Source: VRUE01 sp963745915 (lineage in GTDB: Bacteria > Actinomycetota > Thermoleophilia > Solirubrobacterales > 70-9). From it: a stretch of 64,000 bases of DNA. Numbering within the stretch: the first letter of the stretch is position 1; every line of letters begins with the position of its first letter. A program made the translations under genes and the position numbers. Shown here piece by piece: positions 22,755 to 31,424 of the stretch. The notes under the pieces were generated by a model that was not told the origin of the DNA, ran no database searches, and was given only the letters and a program-made list of their open reading frames with translations. Where the stretch lies: assembly GCA_963745915.1 (NCBI GenBank), contig CAVUZA010000002.1, positions 2,170,001 to 2,234,000 of the forward strand, given 5' to 3'.

Positions 22755-24437
22755 GTGCTGCGCGAGCTGCGGATCGAGAACCTGCTGCTGATCGAGAAGG
22801 CCGAGCTGCGACTCGGCGAGGGGCTGAACGCGATCACCGGCGAGACCGGCACCGGCAAGACGGTGCTGGCCCACTCGCTCGACCTGCTGATGGGGGGCAA
22901 GGCGCGGGCGCAGATCGTCCGCCCCGGCGCCGAGGAGGCCTGGGTCGAGGGCGTCTTCGACCTGCCGGCGGGGTTACTGGCCGAGCCGGAGCTGGCCGAG
23001 CTCGCCGAGCGCCTGCCCGAGGGCGCCGAGGAGGTCGTGCTCGGACGGCGGGTCGGCGCCTCCGGCCGCACCAGCGCCTTCGTCGGTGGCCGCGCCGCCT
23101 CGGCGGCCGACCTGAAGCTGCTCGGCTCGCGGCTGCTCGCCTTCTACGGACAGCACGAGCACCGCCGGCTGACGATCTCCTCGGCCCAGACCGAGGTACT
23201 CGACGGCTTCGCCGGTCCCGGCCACCTGGCGCTGCGCGAGCGCTACCGCGAGGCGCATCGCGAGTGCCAGCAGCTCGCCGCCGAGCTCGCCGAGCTGCGC
23301 GAGCGCGACGGCTCGCGCGAGCGCGATCTCGACCTCTACCGCTACGAGCTGGCGGAGATCGAGGAGGTCGCCCCGGACCCGGCCGAGGAGGCCGGGCTGG
23401 GGACTGAGGCGGAGAGGCTGCGCCACGCCGAGGGCCTGCGCGAAGCGGCCGGCGGCGCGCTCGAGGCCAGCGCCGGCGCCGAGGAGGAGGGAGGCGGCGC
23501 GACCGCGGCGCTGGCCCGGGCCGAGGCCCTGCTGCAGGGCGTGGCCGGGCTCGACGGCGAGCTCGACGCGCTCTCGGCCCGGCTCAGCGCCCTGGCGATC
23601 GAGCTCGGCGACGTCGACGGCGAGCTGCGCTCCTACCTCGACGGGCTCGAGGCCGACCCCGGGCGGCTGGCGGCGGTCGAGGAGCGGCTCGAGGCGCTCG
23701 ACCGGCTGAAGCGCAAGCACGGCGGCAGCGTCGAGTCGGTCCTCGCCCACGCCGAGCGCTGCCGCGAGCAGGTGGCGCGGCTCGAGGGCGCCGAGGAGCG
23801 CGGCGCCGAGGTCGAGGCCGCGCTTGCCGCCGCCGGCGAGCGGCGCGCCGTTCTGGCCGCCGAGCTGAGCGCGGCGCGCGCCGAGGTGGCGCCGCGGCTC
23901 GAGCGCGAGGTCGCCGCCGAGCTCGAGCTGCTGGCGATGCCCGGCGCGGCGCTCGAGGTCGCGCTCGAGCCCCATCCCGACGGCTTCGGCGCCGGCGGCG
24001 CGGAGACGGTCAGCCTGCGCCTCGCCCCCAACCCCGGCCTGGAGCCGGCGCCGCTGCGCGACGCGGCCTCGGGCGGCGAGCTCTCGCGGGTGATGCTCGC
24101 CCTCAGCGGCCTCGGCGGCGAGGCGGGGGCCGCCACCCTGGTCTTCGACGAGATCGACGCCGGCGTCGGCGGCACCACGGCGCGCGCCGTCGGCGAGCGG
24201 CTGCGCGCCCTCGGCGAGGGCCGCCAGGTGCTCTGCATCACCCACCTGCCGCAGGTCGCCTCGCTGGCCGGTGCCCACTTCACCCTGGAGAAGGACGTCT
24301 CCGGCGAGCAGGCGAGCGCCACCGTGCGCCGCCTCGACGGCGAGGGCGTGGTCGAGGAGATCCGCCGCATGCTCGGCGGCGAGCGCTCCGACGAGGCCGC
24401 CACCCGCCACGCCCGCGAGCTGCTGGCCGCCGCCTGA
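22755..24437 (+). CDS. recN: DNA repair protein RecN
   Basis: A 560-residue SMC-like ATPase acting in double-strand break repair. Walker A is GETGTGKTVL near residue 32 after the RIENLLLIEKAEL start. The long middle (residues 160-370) is an alanine/glutamate-rich coiled coil. At the C-terminus are DAASGGELSRVMLAL (signature), LVFDEIDAGVGGTTA (Walker B) and CITHLPQVA. GTG start at 22755. A perfect 22-bp hairpin follows 3 nt after the stop. Confidence 0.96.
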   Translation: MLRELRIENLLLIEKAELRLGEGLNAITGETGTGKTVLAHSLDLLMGGKARAQIVRPGAEEAWVEGVFDLPAGLLAEPELAELAERLPEGAEEVVLGRRVGASGRTSAFVGGRAASAADLKLLGSRLLAFYGQHEHRRLTISSAQTEVLDGFAGPGHLALRERYREAHRECQQLAAELAELRERDGSRERDLDLYRYELAEIEEVAPDPAEEAGLGTEAERLRHAEGLREAAGGALEASAGAEEEGGGATAALARAEALLQGVAGLDGELDALSARLSALAIELGDVDGELRSYLDGLEADPGRLAAVEERLEALDRLKRKHGGSVESVLAHAERCREQVARLEGAEERGAEVEAALAAAGERRAVLAAELSAARAEVAPRLEREVAAELELLAMPGAALEVALEPHPDGFGAGGAETVSLRLAPNPGLEPAPLRDAASGGELSRVMLALSGLGGEAGAATLVFDEIDAGVGGTTARAVGERLRALGEGRQVLCITHLPQVASLAGAHFTLEKDVSGEQASATVRRLDGEGVVEEIRRMLGGERSDEAATRHARELLAAA

Positions 24438-24440
24438 GCG

Positions 24441-24490
24441 GACGTGCCGTCTCTGGGAGGTCGAAGATGACCTCCCAGAGACGGCACGTC
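24441..24490 (+). terminator. Long perfect hairpin after recN
   Basis: Arms 24441-24462 and 24469-24490 are perfectly complementary over 22 bp around a 6-nt loop GAAGAT. It begins 3 nt after the recN stop. Its outer sequence is related to the hairpin at 25708-25757 after steA. No U-tract. Confidence 0.7.
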
Positions 24491-24503
24491 TGGGAAACCG
24501 GGG

Positions 24504-24509
24504 TAGGCT
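24504..24509 (+). promoter_or_regulatory. -10 box of steA
   Basis: TAGGCT ends 6 nt before a GTG at 24516 (another GTG in frame lies at 24513). This favours a leaderless start at 24516 rather than the ATG at 24540. Confidence 0.45.
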
Positions 24510-24515
24510 GATGTG

Positions 24516-25706
24516 GTGGCGATATCGAGCCGTCGTCGTATGCCCGGCCTGTTGTCCCGTCGCAACGGGACGGACGAGAGCGCGGCGATCGAGGGAACGG
24601 CCCGGCTGGGCCGCCGCACCAAGGACCTGGTCAAGCGCCTGGGCCCCGGCGACGTCGCCGTCATCGACCACGTCAACGTCGACCGGATCGCGGCCGAGGA
24701 GCTGATCGCCAGCGGCGTCCGCGCCGTGCTCAACGCCTCGCCCTCGAGCGACGGGCGCTACCCCAACGCCGGGCCGCTGCTGCTCGTCCAGGCCGGGGTG
24801 GCGCTGATCGACGTCGACGGCGCCGATCCCTTCGAGCTGCTCGCCGAGGGCGAGCGGATCGGCATCGCCGGCGAGACGGTGCTGGCCGCCGACGGGCGCC
24901 AGGTCCTGCGCGGCCACCGGCTCGGGATCGAGGAGCTCGAGCGCCGCCGCGACGAGCAGCTCGAGCGGGTCGACGAGGCGCTCGCCGAGTTCGCCGAGAA
25001 CACAGTCGCCCACGTGCGCCAGGAGACCGACCTGCTGACCGGCAGCGTCGAGTTCCCGCCGACCCGGGCCAGCTTCCGCGACCGCCACGTGCTGATCGTC
25101 GTCCGCGGCGACCGCCACCGCCGCGACCTGAAGGCGCTGCGCGCCTACATACGCGACGTGCGGCCGCTGGTCGTCGCCGTCGACGGCGGCGCCGACGGGG
25201 CGCTCGAGGCCGGGCTCGAGCCCGACGTGATCCTCGGCGACATGGACTCCGCCGGCGACCGGGCGCTGGCCTGCGGCGCCGAGCTGATCGTCCACGCCTA
25301 CCCCGACGGTCGCGCCCCCGGCCGCCAGCGGCTGCTCGACCTCGGCCTCGCCCACACCGTCCTGCCCGCCGCCGGGACCAGCGAGGACGTGGCGATGCTG
25401 ATGGCCTACGAGAAGGGGGCGGCGCTGATCGTCAGCGTCGGCGCCCACTTCAACCTGATCGAGTTCCTCGACCGCAAGCGCGGCGGCATGTCCTCGACCT
25501 TCCTCACCCGGTTGCGGATCGGCGAGAAACTGGTCGACGCCAAGGGCGTCAGCCGGCTCTACAACCCGAGCTCCCCGTTCGGCTCGCTGGCGCTCTTCCT
25601 CGGCGCCTTCATGGTCCTGCTGGCGATCGTCGTCATCACCTCACCGGCGCTCAGCGACCTGCTCGACCTGACCTGGCTGAAGATCAAGATCTGGCTCGGC
25701 CTCTGA
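24516..25706 (+). CDS. steA: SteA-like cytokinetic ring protein (thiamine pyrophosphokinase-like fold, C-terminal TM)
   Basis: A 396-residue protein matching the actinobacterial SteA family, which with SteB controls cell separation in Corynebacterium. The central part has the TPK-like catalytic-fold pattern VVAVDGGADGALEAGLEPDVILGDMDS. A hydrophobic helix near the C-terminus (ALFLGAFMVLLAIVVITS) anchors it. Start GTG 24516 fits the -10; ATG 24540 is the alternative. The location between recN and the SteB/MctB gene is the conserved actinobacterial arrangement. Whether it has any enzyme activity is unknown. Confidence 0.88.
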   Translation: MAISSRRRMPGLLSRRNGTDESAAIEGTARLGRRTKDLVKRLGPGDVAVIDHVNVDRIAAEELIASGVRAVLNASPSSDGRYPNAGPLLLVQAGVALIDVDGADPFELLAEGERIGIAGETVLAADGRQVLRGHRLGIEELERRRDEQLERVDEALAEFAENTVAHVRQETDLLTGSVEFPPTRASFRDRHVLIVVRGDRHRRDLKALRAYIRDVRPLVVAVDGGADGALEAGLEPDVILGDMDSAGDRALACGAELIVHAYPDGRAPGRQRLLDLGLAHTVLPAAGTSEDVAMLMAYEKGAALIVSVGAHFNLIEFLDRKRGGMSSTFLTRLRIGEKLVDAKGVSRLYNPSSPFGSLALFLGAFMVLLAIVVITSPALSDLLDLTWLKIKIWLGL

Positions 25707-25707
25707 C

Positions 25708-25757
25708 GACGTGCCGTCCCTGGGAGGTCAAAAACGGCCTCTGACGGACGGCACGTC
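25708..25757 (+). terminator. Imperfect long hairpin after steA, related to the one after recN
   Basis: Outer arms of 11 bp (25708-25718, 25747-25757; GACGTGCCGTC and its complement) are followed by a mismatched inner stem. It starts 1 nt after the steA stop. The left half matches the hairpin after recN almost base for base, so both come from one repeat family. Confidence 0.65.
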
Positions 25758-25764
25758 CGGGAAA

Positions 25765-25770
25765 TAGCCT
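25765..25770 (+). promoter_or_regulatory. -10 box of steB
   Basis: TAGCCT ends exactly 6 nt before the ATG at 25777. Leaderless pattern. Confidence 0.5.
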
Positions 25771-25776
25771 TCCGCC

Positions 25777-26655
25777 ATGGGTTACAGCGCCAGATACCAC
25801 GCGATCTCGCTGGTCGCCGTCTTCCTCGCCCTGGCGATCGGCATCCTGATCGGGGCCGAGTTCGGCGGCGACGCGCTGCGCAACACGCGCAAGGACCTGG
25901 AGCGCAGCCTGACCGGCAACCTGCAGGACGAACGCGCCCGCGCCGCTGAGCTGAGCGCCAAGCTGGGCCGCTCCGACGAGTTCGCCGACCGCGTCTATCC
26001 CGCCCTGGTGCGCGACCGCCTCGACGGCAAGCGGATCGGCCTGGTCGCGATCGGCGACCTGCCCGGCGACGTCGCCGGCGCGATCGAGGAAGGCCTGGCC
26101 GCGACCGGGGCGCGGCTGGTCGGGGTCGGCGTCGTGCGCGAGCCGGTCGACCTGAAAGCGATCGCCGGCGACCTCTCGAAGACCCGCTTCGCCGACATCC
26201 GCCGCAACCCGGAAGCGCTGAGCGCCTTCGGCACCGGGGTAGGGCGCCAGATCGTCCGCGGCGGCACCCTGCTCGAACGCGTCCGCGGCCACCTCTTCTC
26301 GCGCGCCAGCGGCAACTTCGGCGGTCTCGACGGGGTGGTCGTCGTGCGCGAGCCGAGCGAAGACCTGGGCCCGGTCCAGCGCGCCAACGCCAACACCCTC
26401 GAGGCCGCCCTGGTCGGCGGCATCGCGGCGACCCGCAGGCCGACGGTCGGGGTCGAGACCTCCGGCGACGAAAGCTCCTCGGTCTCCTTCTTCAACGGCA
26501 ACGACCTGACCAGCGTCGACGACGTCGAGGCGACGGCCGGCCAGGTGGCGATGGTCTTCGGCCTGCTCGGCGCCGAGGGCAGCTTTGGCGTCAAGGGCTC
26601 GGCCGACCGCCTGCTGCCCGACCTGCTGCCGCCGGCGGAGACGAGCGGGCGGTGA
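25777..26655 (+). CDS. steB: SteB / MctB-like copper-transporter family protein
   Basis: A 292-residue protein of the MctB/SteB family. The conserved N-terminus YSARYHAISLVAVFLALAIGILIG is one membrane helix, followed by a coiled coil and a mixed alpha/beta outer domain. In Mycobacterium the family member (MctB) is an outer-membrane-associated copper resistance protein; in Corynebacterium the homologue SteB partners SteA in septation. Which role applies here is not visible. It overlaps the next gene by 4 bp (GTGA). Confidence 0.88.
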   Translation: MGYSARYHAISLVAVFLALAIGILIGAEFGGDALRNTRKDLERSLTGNLQDERARAAELSAKLGRSDEFADRVYPALVRDRLDGKRIGLVAIGDLPGDVAGAIEEGLAATGARLVGVGVVREPVDLKAIAGDLSKTRFADIRRNPEALSAFGTGVGRQIVRGGTLLERVRGHLFSRASGNFGGLDGVVVVREPSEDLGPVQRANANTLEAALVGGIAATRRPTVGVETSGDESSSVSFFNGNDLTSVDDVEATAGQVAMVFGLLGAEGSFGVKGSADRLLPDLLPPAETSGR

Positions 26656-27488
26656 CCTGGGTCGGCCTGCCGGTCGCGCTGGCCGTCGCCCTGCTGGTCG
26701 TCCCGGCCGGGGTGCGGGGGCTGCGCGACGCCGGCCTGGTGCGCGAGAACTACCGCGGCCGGGCGCTCGCCTTCCCGCTCGGCGCGGTGCTGGTCACCGC
26801 CGCCCTGGTCGCCCTGGCGCCGCTCGCCTTCCTCGACGACCGCGGCGACCTCGACCTGCTGGCGCCGGGCCTGCGCCAATGGATGCCCTACCTGCTCGGC
26901 GTCGCCCTGCTCGGCTTCCTCGACGACTCGCTGGGGCGGGGCGAGGCGGCGGGGACGCCGCGCGGCTGGCGCGGCCACGCCCGGGCGCTGCGCGCGGGCA
27001 CGCTCTCGACCGGGGCGGTGAAGGCGCTCGGCGCCCTCGCCCTCGCCGCCTACGTCGTCTCCGGGCGCGGGCTCGAATCGTGGCGCTACCTGGCCGACGT
27101 CGCGCTGCTGCTGCTCGCCACCAACGCGCTCAACCTGCTCGACCTGCGCCCCGGCCGGGCCGAGAAGGCGCTCGGGCTGCTCGGCGCCGGGCTCTGCCTC
27201 GGCGCCTGGACGATCGCGCCGCTGGAGCTGCTCGGCGTCTTCGCCGGGCCGGTCGCGGTCGGCGCCTGGTTCACCCTGCGCGAGCGGGCGATGCTCGGCG
27301 ACACCGGCTCCAACCTGCTCGGCGCGATCGCCGGCGTCTGGCTGCTGACCACGCTGGGCGGCGACGGGCGGCTGATCGCCCTGGCGATCGTCGCCGGAAT
27401 GACCATTTACGGAGAGTTGCGTTCGATCTCGGCGGCGATCGACTCGGTTCCGCCCCTGCGCTGGCTAGACTCGCTCGGCAGAGCATGA
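26652..27488 (+). CDS. MraY/WecA-like phosphoglycosyltransferase (PNPT family)
   Basis: A 278-residue multi-pass membrane protein, about eight helices. The polyprenyl-phosphate sugar-1-phosphate transferase pattern is visible: FLDDSLG (Asp-Asp, Mg binding), NALNLLDLRPGRAEK (the NxxNxxDG-like motif, with Arg in place of Gly), and AMLGDTGSNLLGA. It probably attaches a sugar phosphate to undecaprenyl phosphate, or is a divergent relative. GTG start overlaps steB and its stop overlaps pyrG (ATGA). In Mycobacterium pyrG follows mctB directly; here this gene is inserted between. Confidence 0.85.
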   Translation: MTWVGLPVALAVALLVVPAGVRGLRDAGLVRENYRGRALAFPLGAVLVTAALVALAPLAFLDDRGDLDLLAPGLRQWMPYLLGVALLGFLDDSLGRGEAAGTPRGWRGHARALRAGTLSTGAVKALGALALAAYVVSGRGLESWRYLADVALLLLATNALNLLDLRPGRAEKALGLLGAGLCLGAWTIAPLELLGVFAGPVAVGAWFTLRERAMLGDTGSNLLGAIAGVWLLTTLGGDGRLIALAIVAGMTIYGELRSISAAIDSVPPLRWLDSLGRA

Positions 27489-29161
27489 GTCGTCCCTCGC
27501 AAGGAGATACCCGCTTCATCTTCGTCACCGGCGGGGTCGTCTCGGCACTCGGCAAGGGCATCGCCGCGGCCTCGATCGGGCGCCTGCTCGTCTCCCGCGG
27601 CTACCGGGTCCAGCTGCAGAAGTTCGACCCCTACATCAACGTCGACCCGGGGACGATGAGCCCCTTCCAGCACGGCGAGGTCTTCGTCACCGAGGACGGG
27701 GCGGAGACCGACCTCGACCTCGGCCACTACGAGCGCTTCACCGACGAGAACACCTCGCGCGCCTCCAACGTCACCGCCGGCGCGGTCTACAACTCGGTGA
27801 TCAACCGCGAGCGCCGCGGCGACTACCTCGGGGCCACGGTGCAGGTGATCCCGCACATCACCAACGAGATCAAGAACCGGATCCGGATCGTCGCCGAGTC
27901 GCAGTCGGTTGACTTCGTGATCACCGAGATCGGCGGCACCGTCGGTGACATCGAGTCGCTGCCCTTCCTCGAGTCGATCCGCCAGCTGTACACGGACCTC
28001 GGGCCGAAGAAGTCGATGTTCGTCCACCTCACCCTGGTGCCCTACGTCGGCCACGCCGGCGAGCTGAAGACGAAGCCGACCCAGCACTCGGTCAACGAGC
28101 TGCGCCGGATCGGGATCCAGCCGCACGCCCTGGTCTGCCGCTCCGAGGGCCGGCTCGACCGCGAGATCCGCGAGAAGATCGCCCTCTTCGCCAGCCTCCC
28201 GGTCGACGCGGTGATCTCCGCCAACGACGTCGACAACATCTACAAGGTGCCGCTCGTCTTCCGCGCCGAGGGCGTCGACGACCTCGTCCTCGACCACTTC
28301 GGCATGGAGGCCCCCTCGCCGGAGCTGGGCGAGTGGGAGGCGATGGTCAAACGCGCCGAAGCGGCCGACGGCCGGGTCAAGATCGCCCTGGTCGGCAAGT
28401 ACGTGCAGCTCGCCGACGCCTACAAGTCGGTGATCGAGGCGCTCGAGCACGGCGGCATCCACCAGGGGGTCGAGGTCGAGGTCGAGCTGATCGACTCCGA
28501 GAACTTCGACCCCGAGCGGCTCGAGGGCGCCGACGGCATCCTGATCCCCGGCGGCTTCGGCGAGCGCGGCATCGAGGGCAAGGTGGCGGCGGCGCGGATC
28601 GCCCGCGAGCGCTCGATCCCCTACCTGGGGATCTGCCTCGGGATGCAGATCGCCGTGGTCGAGTTCGCCCGCGCGGTGGCCGGCATGGAGGGCGCCAACT
28701 CGGCCGAGTTCGACCCCGAGACGCCGTTCCCGGTGGTCGACCTGCTGCCCGAGCAGAAGGAGGTCTCCGAGATGGGCGGCACGATGCGGCTCGGCGCCGA
28801 CCCGGTGAAGCTGCACGAGGGCACGCGGGCGCGCGAGATCTTCGGCGAGGCGGTCATCTACAAGCGCCACCGCCACCGCTACGAGGTCAACAACCAGCTG
28901 CGCCGCCGGCTCGAGGACGAGGGCCTGGTCTGCGGCGGCACCTCGCCCGACGAGCGCCTGGTCGAGATGGTCGAGCTGCCGGACCACCCGTTCTTCGTCG
29001 CCTCCCAGTTCCACCCCGAGTTCAACTCGCGCCCGAACCGTCCCGAGCCGCTCTTCCGCGAGTTCGTCGGCGCCGCCGCGCGGCACGCGGGCGCGCGCCC
29101 CGTGGACGGGGCGGAGCTGGCCGAGGCCGAGGCCGAGAGCGACGACGTCGGCGTTCGCTAG
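27485..29161 (+). CDS. pyrG: CTP synthase
   Basis: A 558-residue enzyme aminating UTP to CTP with glutamine. Start ATG 27485; an upstream open frame is a shadow of the previous gene. N-terminal synthetase domain: FIFVTGGVVSALGKGIAAAS, KFDPYINVDPGTMSP, HGEVFVTEDGAETDLDLGHYER. C-terminal class I glutaminase: LIPGGFGERG, LGICLGMQ (nucleophile Cys) and SQFHPEF (His, Glu). An Ala/Glu-rich tail of about 25 residues ends the protein. Confidence 0.97.
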   Translation: MSRPSQGDTRFIFVTGGVVSALGKGIAAASIGRLLVSRGYRVQLQKFDPYINVDPGTMSPFQHGEVFVTEDGAETDLDLGHYERFTDENTSRASNVTAGAVYNSVINRERRGDYLGATVQVIPHITNEIKNRIRIVAESQSVDFVITEIGGTVGDIESLPFLESIRQLYTDLGPKKSMFVHLTLVPYVGHAGELKTKPTQHSVNELRRIGIQPHALVCRSEGRLDREIREKIALFASLPVDAVISANDVDNIYKVPLVFRAEGVDDLVLDHFGMEAPSPELGEWEAMVKRAEAADGRVKIALVGKYVQLADAYKSVIEALEHGGIHQGVEVEVELIDSENFDPERLEGADGILIPGGFGERGIEGKVAAARIARERSIPYLGICLGMQIAVVEFARAVAGMEGANSAEFDPETPFPVVDLLPEQKEVSEMGGTMRLGADPVKLHEGTRAREIFGEAVIYKRHRHRYEVNNQLRRRLEDEGLVCGGTSPDERLVEMVELPDHPFFVASQFHPEFNSRPNRPEPLFREFVGAAARHAGARPVDGAELAEAEAESDDVGVR

Positions 29162-29189
29162 TCGGGCTGACGCGGGCGCCCGGGCCTAA

Positions 29190-29195
29190 TAGCCT
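29190..29195 (+). promoter_or_regulatory. -10 box of the PepT-like gene
   Basis: TAGCCT ends 8 nt before the GTG at 29204, without a Shine-Dalgarno. Confidence 0.45.
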
Positions 29196-29203
29196 GTCCC
29201 GTC

Positions 29204-30313
29204 GTGGAGAGGCTGCATGAGACCTTCGTGAGGCTCTGCGAGATCAGGAGCCCGACCGGGGAGGAGCGCGAGGTCGCCGACTCGATCGCCGCCGAGCTGC
29301 GGGCGCTCGGCCTCGAGGTGAGCGAGGACGACGCCGCCGGGCCGGCCGAAGCCGGCGCCGGCAACCTGCTGGCGCGGCTGCCGGGAGCGAGCGAGGAGTG
29401 GGTGATGTTCTGCGCCCACATCGACACCGTCCCGCACCGCGGGCAGATCGAGGTGGTCGAGTCCGACGGGGTCTTCCGCAGCGCCGGCGAGACGATCCTC
29501 GGCGCCGACAACAAGGCCGCGGTCGCCGTCTTCATGGAGCTCGTCGCCCGCCACGCCGGCGACGACGGCCCGCCGCCGGTCGGGATCGAGCTGCTGCTCA
29601 CCGTCGCCGAGGAGCAGGGGCTGCGCGGGGCGAAGGCGTTCGACGCCTCGCAGCTGCGCTCGCGGGCCGGCTTCGTCCTCGACCACGCCAGCGACGTCGG
29701 CGAGGTGATCGTCACCTCGCCGACCCAGCAGAGCGTGCGCGCCGACTTCCACGGTGTCGAGGCCCACGCCGGGATCCGCCCCGAGGACGGCAACAGCGCG
29801 ATCGCCGCCGCCTCGGCGGCGATCGCCCGCATGGAGCTGGGCCGGCTCGACCCCGAGACGACCGCCAACGTCGGCACGATCCGCGGCGGCACCTCGGGCA
29901 ATGTCGTCCCCGGCCACTGCGAGATCGTCGCCGAGGCGCGCAGCCTCGACGCCGCCCGCGCGGCCGAGGTCGCCGGCTCGCTCAGCGATGCCTGCGCCTG
30001 GGGCGCCAGCGAGCACGGCTGCGACGCCGACGTCCGCCTGCAGGAGCTCTTCCGCGGCTACCGCATCCGGCCCTCCTCGCCCGCCCTCGCCCTGGCCGAG
30101 GCGGGCCTGCGGCGTGCCGGGATCGAGCCGGAGCGGACCGCGACCGGCGGCGGCAGCGACGCCAACGCGCTGATCGTCGACGGCTTCGACTGCGTCCTGC
30201 TCGCCAACGGCACCGAGGCCAACCACACGCCCGACGAGGCGGTAAGCGCCCGCAACCTCGACCTGATGCTCGAGGTCTGCGAGGGGATCGTCGCCGAGGC
30301 GGCCGCGGGCTGA
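29204..30313 (+). CDS. M20 family metallopeptidase, PepT-like
   Basis: A 369-residue zinc exopeptidase. Motifs in order: MFCAHIDTVPHRGQ (first zinc His and catalytic Asp), GADNKAAVAV (bridging Asp), TVAEEQGLRGAKAFD (catalytic Glu), LDHASDVGE (metal Asp), FHGVEAHAGIRPEDG (dimer-domain His) and NGTEANHTPDEAV (last His). The pattern matches tripeptidase T and related di/tripeptidases. GTG start at 29204. It stands alone after pyrG, 13 bp before the DUF3866 gene. Confidence 0.9.
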   Translation: MERLHETFVRLCEIRSPTGEEREVADSIAAELRALGLEVSEDDAAGPAEAGAGNLLARLPGASEEWVMFCAHIDTVPHRGQIEVVESDGVFRSAGETILGADNKAAVAVFMELVARHAGDDGPPPVGIELLLTVAEEQGLRGAKAFDASQLRSRAGFVLDHASDVGEVIVTSPTQQSVRADFHGVEAHAGIRPEDGNSAIAAASAAIARMELGRLDPETTANVGTIRGGTSGNVVPGHCEIVAEARSLDAARAAEVAGSLSDACAWGASEHGCDADVRLQELFRGYRIRPSSPALALAEAGLRRAGIEPERTATGGGSDANALIVDGFDCVLLANGTEANHTPDEAVSARNLDLMLEVCEGIVAEAAAG

Positions 30314-30326
30314 TGCGCCCCGCCAG

Positions 30327-31376
30327 GTGAGCGGCCGGCTGAAGCTGCGCCACGGCACGGTCGTCGCCGTCGAGCCGCTGACGGTCGAGGTCGGGGGCGA
30401 GCGCCGCCCGGCCTGGGCCGACGTCCAGCTGCTCGGCGAGATGCGCGAGGGCGACGAGGTCGTCGTCAACACCGCCGCCCTCGACCTCGGCCTCGGCTCG
30501 GGCGGCTTCGACGTCGTCCACGTCAACCTCACCCGGGGCCTGGACGGCGGCGCCGAGGGCGAAGAGCACGTGATCAAGCTCAACTACACCTCGCTCCAGC
30601 ACCCGGTCGCCCCGGTCGAGCTTCCGGTGCGCCTTATGAACGCTGAGGGTTCAAAAGGCGCACCGGAACGGGAGGGGGCCGGGATGCCGGTGCTGGTGGT
30701 GCCGCTGCACGGGCAGCTGGCGCCGGCGGCCTGGGCGGCGGCGCAGGCCGCGCCCGGCCTGAAGCTGGGCTACGTGCAGAGCGGGGGAGGGGCGCTGCCG
30801 GGGTCGATGAGCCGCGACGTGGCCGAGCTGCGCGAGCGCGGCCTGCTCTGCGGCCAGATCACGGCGGCGCCAGCCTACGGCGGCGAGCACGAGGCGATCT
30901 CGGTCGCGGGCGGGCTCGACGCCGCGGCCCGCGGGCTCGGCTGGGAGGCGGCGATCGCCGGGCCGGGGCCGGGCATCATCGGCTCCGACACCCGCCTCGG
31001 GCACGGCGGCATGGCGGCCCTCGACAGCGCCCACGCCGCGCTCGCCCTCGGCCTGCCGACGCTGGTCTCGCCCCGCCTCTCCGGCGCCGACCCGCGCGAG
31101 CGCCACCGGCCGGTCAGCCACCACACGCTCACCGTTCTGGCGATGGTCCTGGCCCCGGTCACCGTGCCGGTCCCGGCCGGCGACCCGGCGGTGGCCGCGC
31201 GCCTCGCCGAGGTCGCCGCCGGGCGCCACCGCCTGCGCGAGGCGGCCGCCGACCTGGCCGGCTACGAGCGCGCCGGGCTGCCGGCGCGGACGATGGGACG
31301 GACGCTCGCCGAGGACCCGCTCTTCTTCGCAGCCGCGCTCGCCGCCGGCGCGTCCCTCGCCGCGTCGCGCGCATAG
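30327..31376 (+). CDS. DUF3866 family protein, interrupted by a palindromic insert
   Basis: A 349-residue actinobacterial DUF3866 protein, beginning LKLRHGTVVAVEPLTVEV and containing GYVQSGGGALPGSMS, GPGPGIIGSDTRLGHGGM and SHHTLTVLAMVL. Function is unknown; the family usually lies near xerD and pyrG, as here. Bases 30622-30668 code a stretch (PVRLMNAEGSKGAPER) that is formed by a nearly perfect palindrome and falls between two conserved blocks (LQHPVAPVE and MPVLVVPLH), so it looks inserted. The frame is maintained. Confidence 0.88.
   Translation: MSGRLKLRHGTVVAVEPLTVEVGGERRPAWADVQLLGEMREGDEVVVNTAALDLGLGSGGFDVVHVNLTRGLDGGAEGEEHVIKLNYTSLQHPVAPVELPVRLMNAEGSKGAPEREGAGMPVLVVPLHGQLAPAAWAAAQAAPGLKLGYVQSGGGALPGSMSRDVAELRERGLLCGQITAAPAYGGEHEAISVAGGLDAAARGLGWEAAIAGPGPGIIGSDTRLGHGGMAALDSAHAALALGLPTLVSPRLSGADPRERHRPVSHHTLTVLAMVLAPVTVPVPAGDPAVAARLAEVAAGRHRLREAAADLAGYERAGLPARTMGRTLAEDPLFFAAALAAGASLAASRA
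30622..30668 (+). repeat. In-frame palindromic element inside DUF3866 CDS
   Basis: Arms of 14 bp (30622-30635, 30655-30668), a 1-nt mismatch, a further 5-bp stem (30637-30641 with 30649-30653) and a 7-nt loop. It is 47 bp long, so it would alter the protein by an insert of about 16 residues without shifting the frame. Confidence 0.75.
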
Positions 31377-31424
31377 TCCCTTGCGCGCCAAGGGCAATCG
31401 CCGCCCGGCGAGAACACCCTCGCC

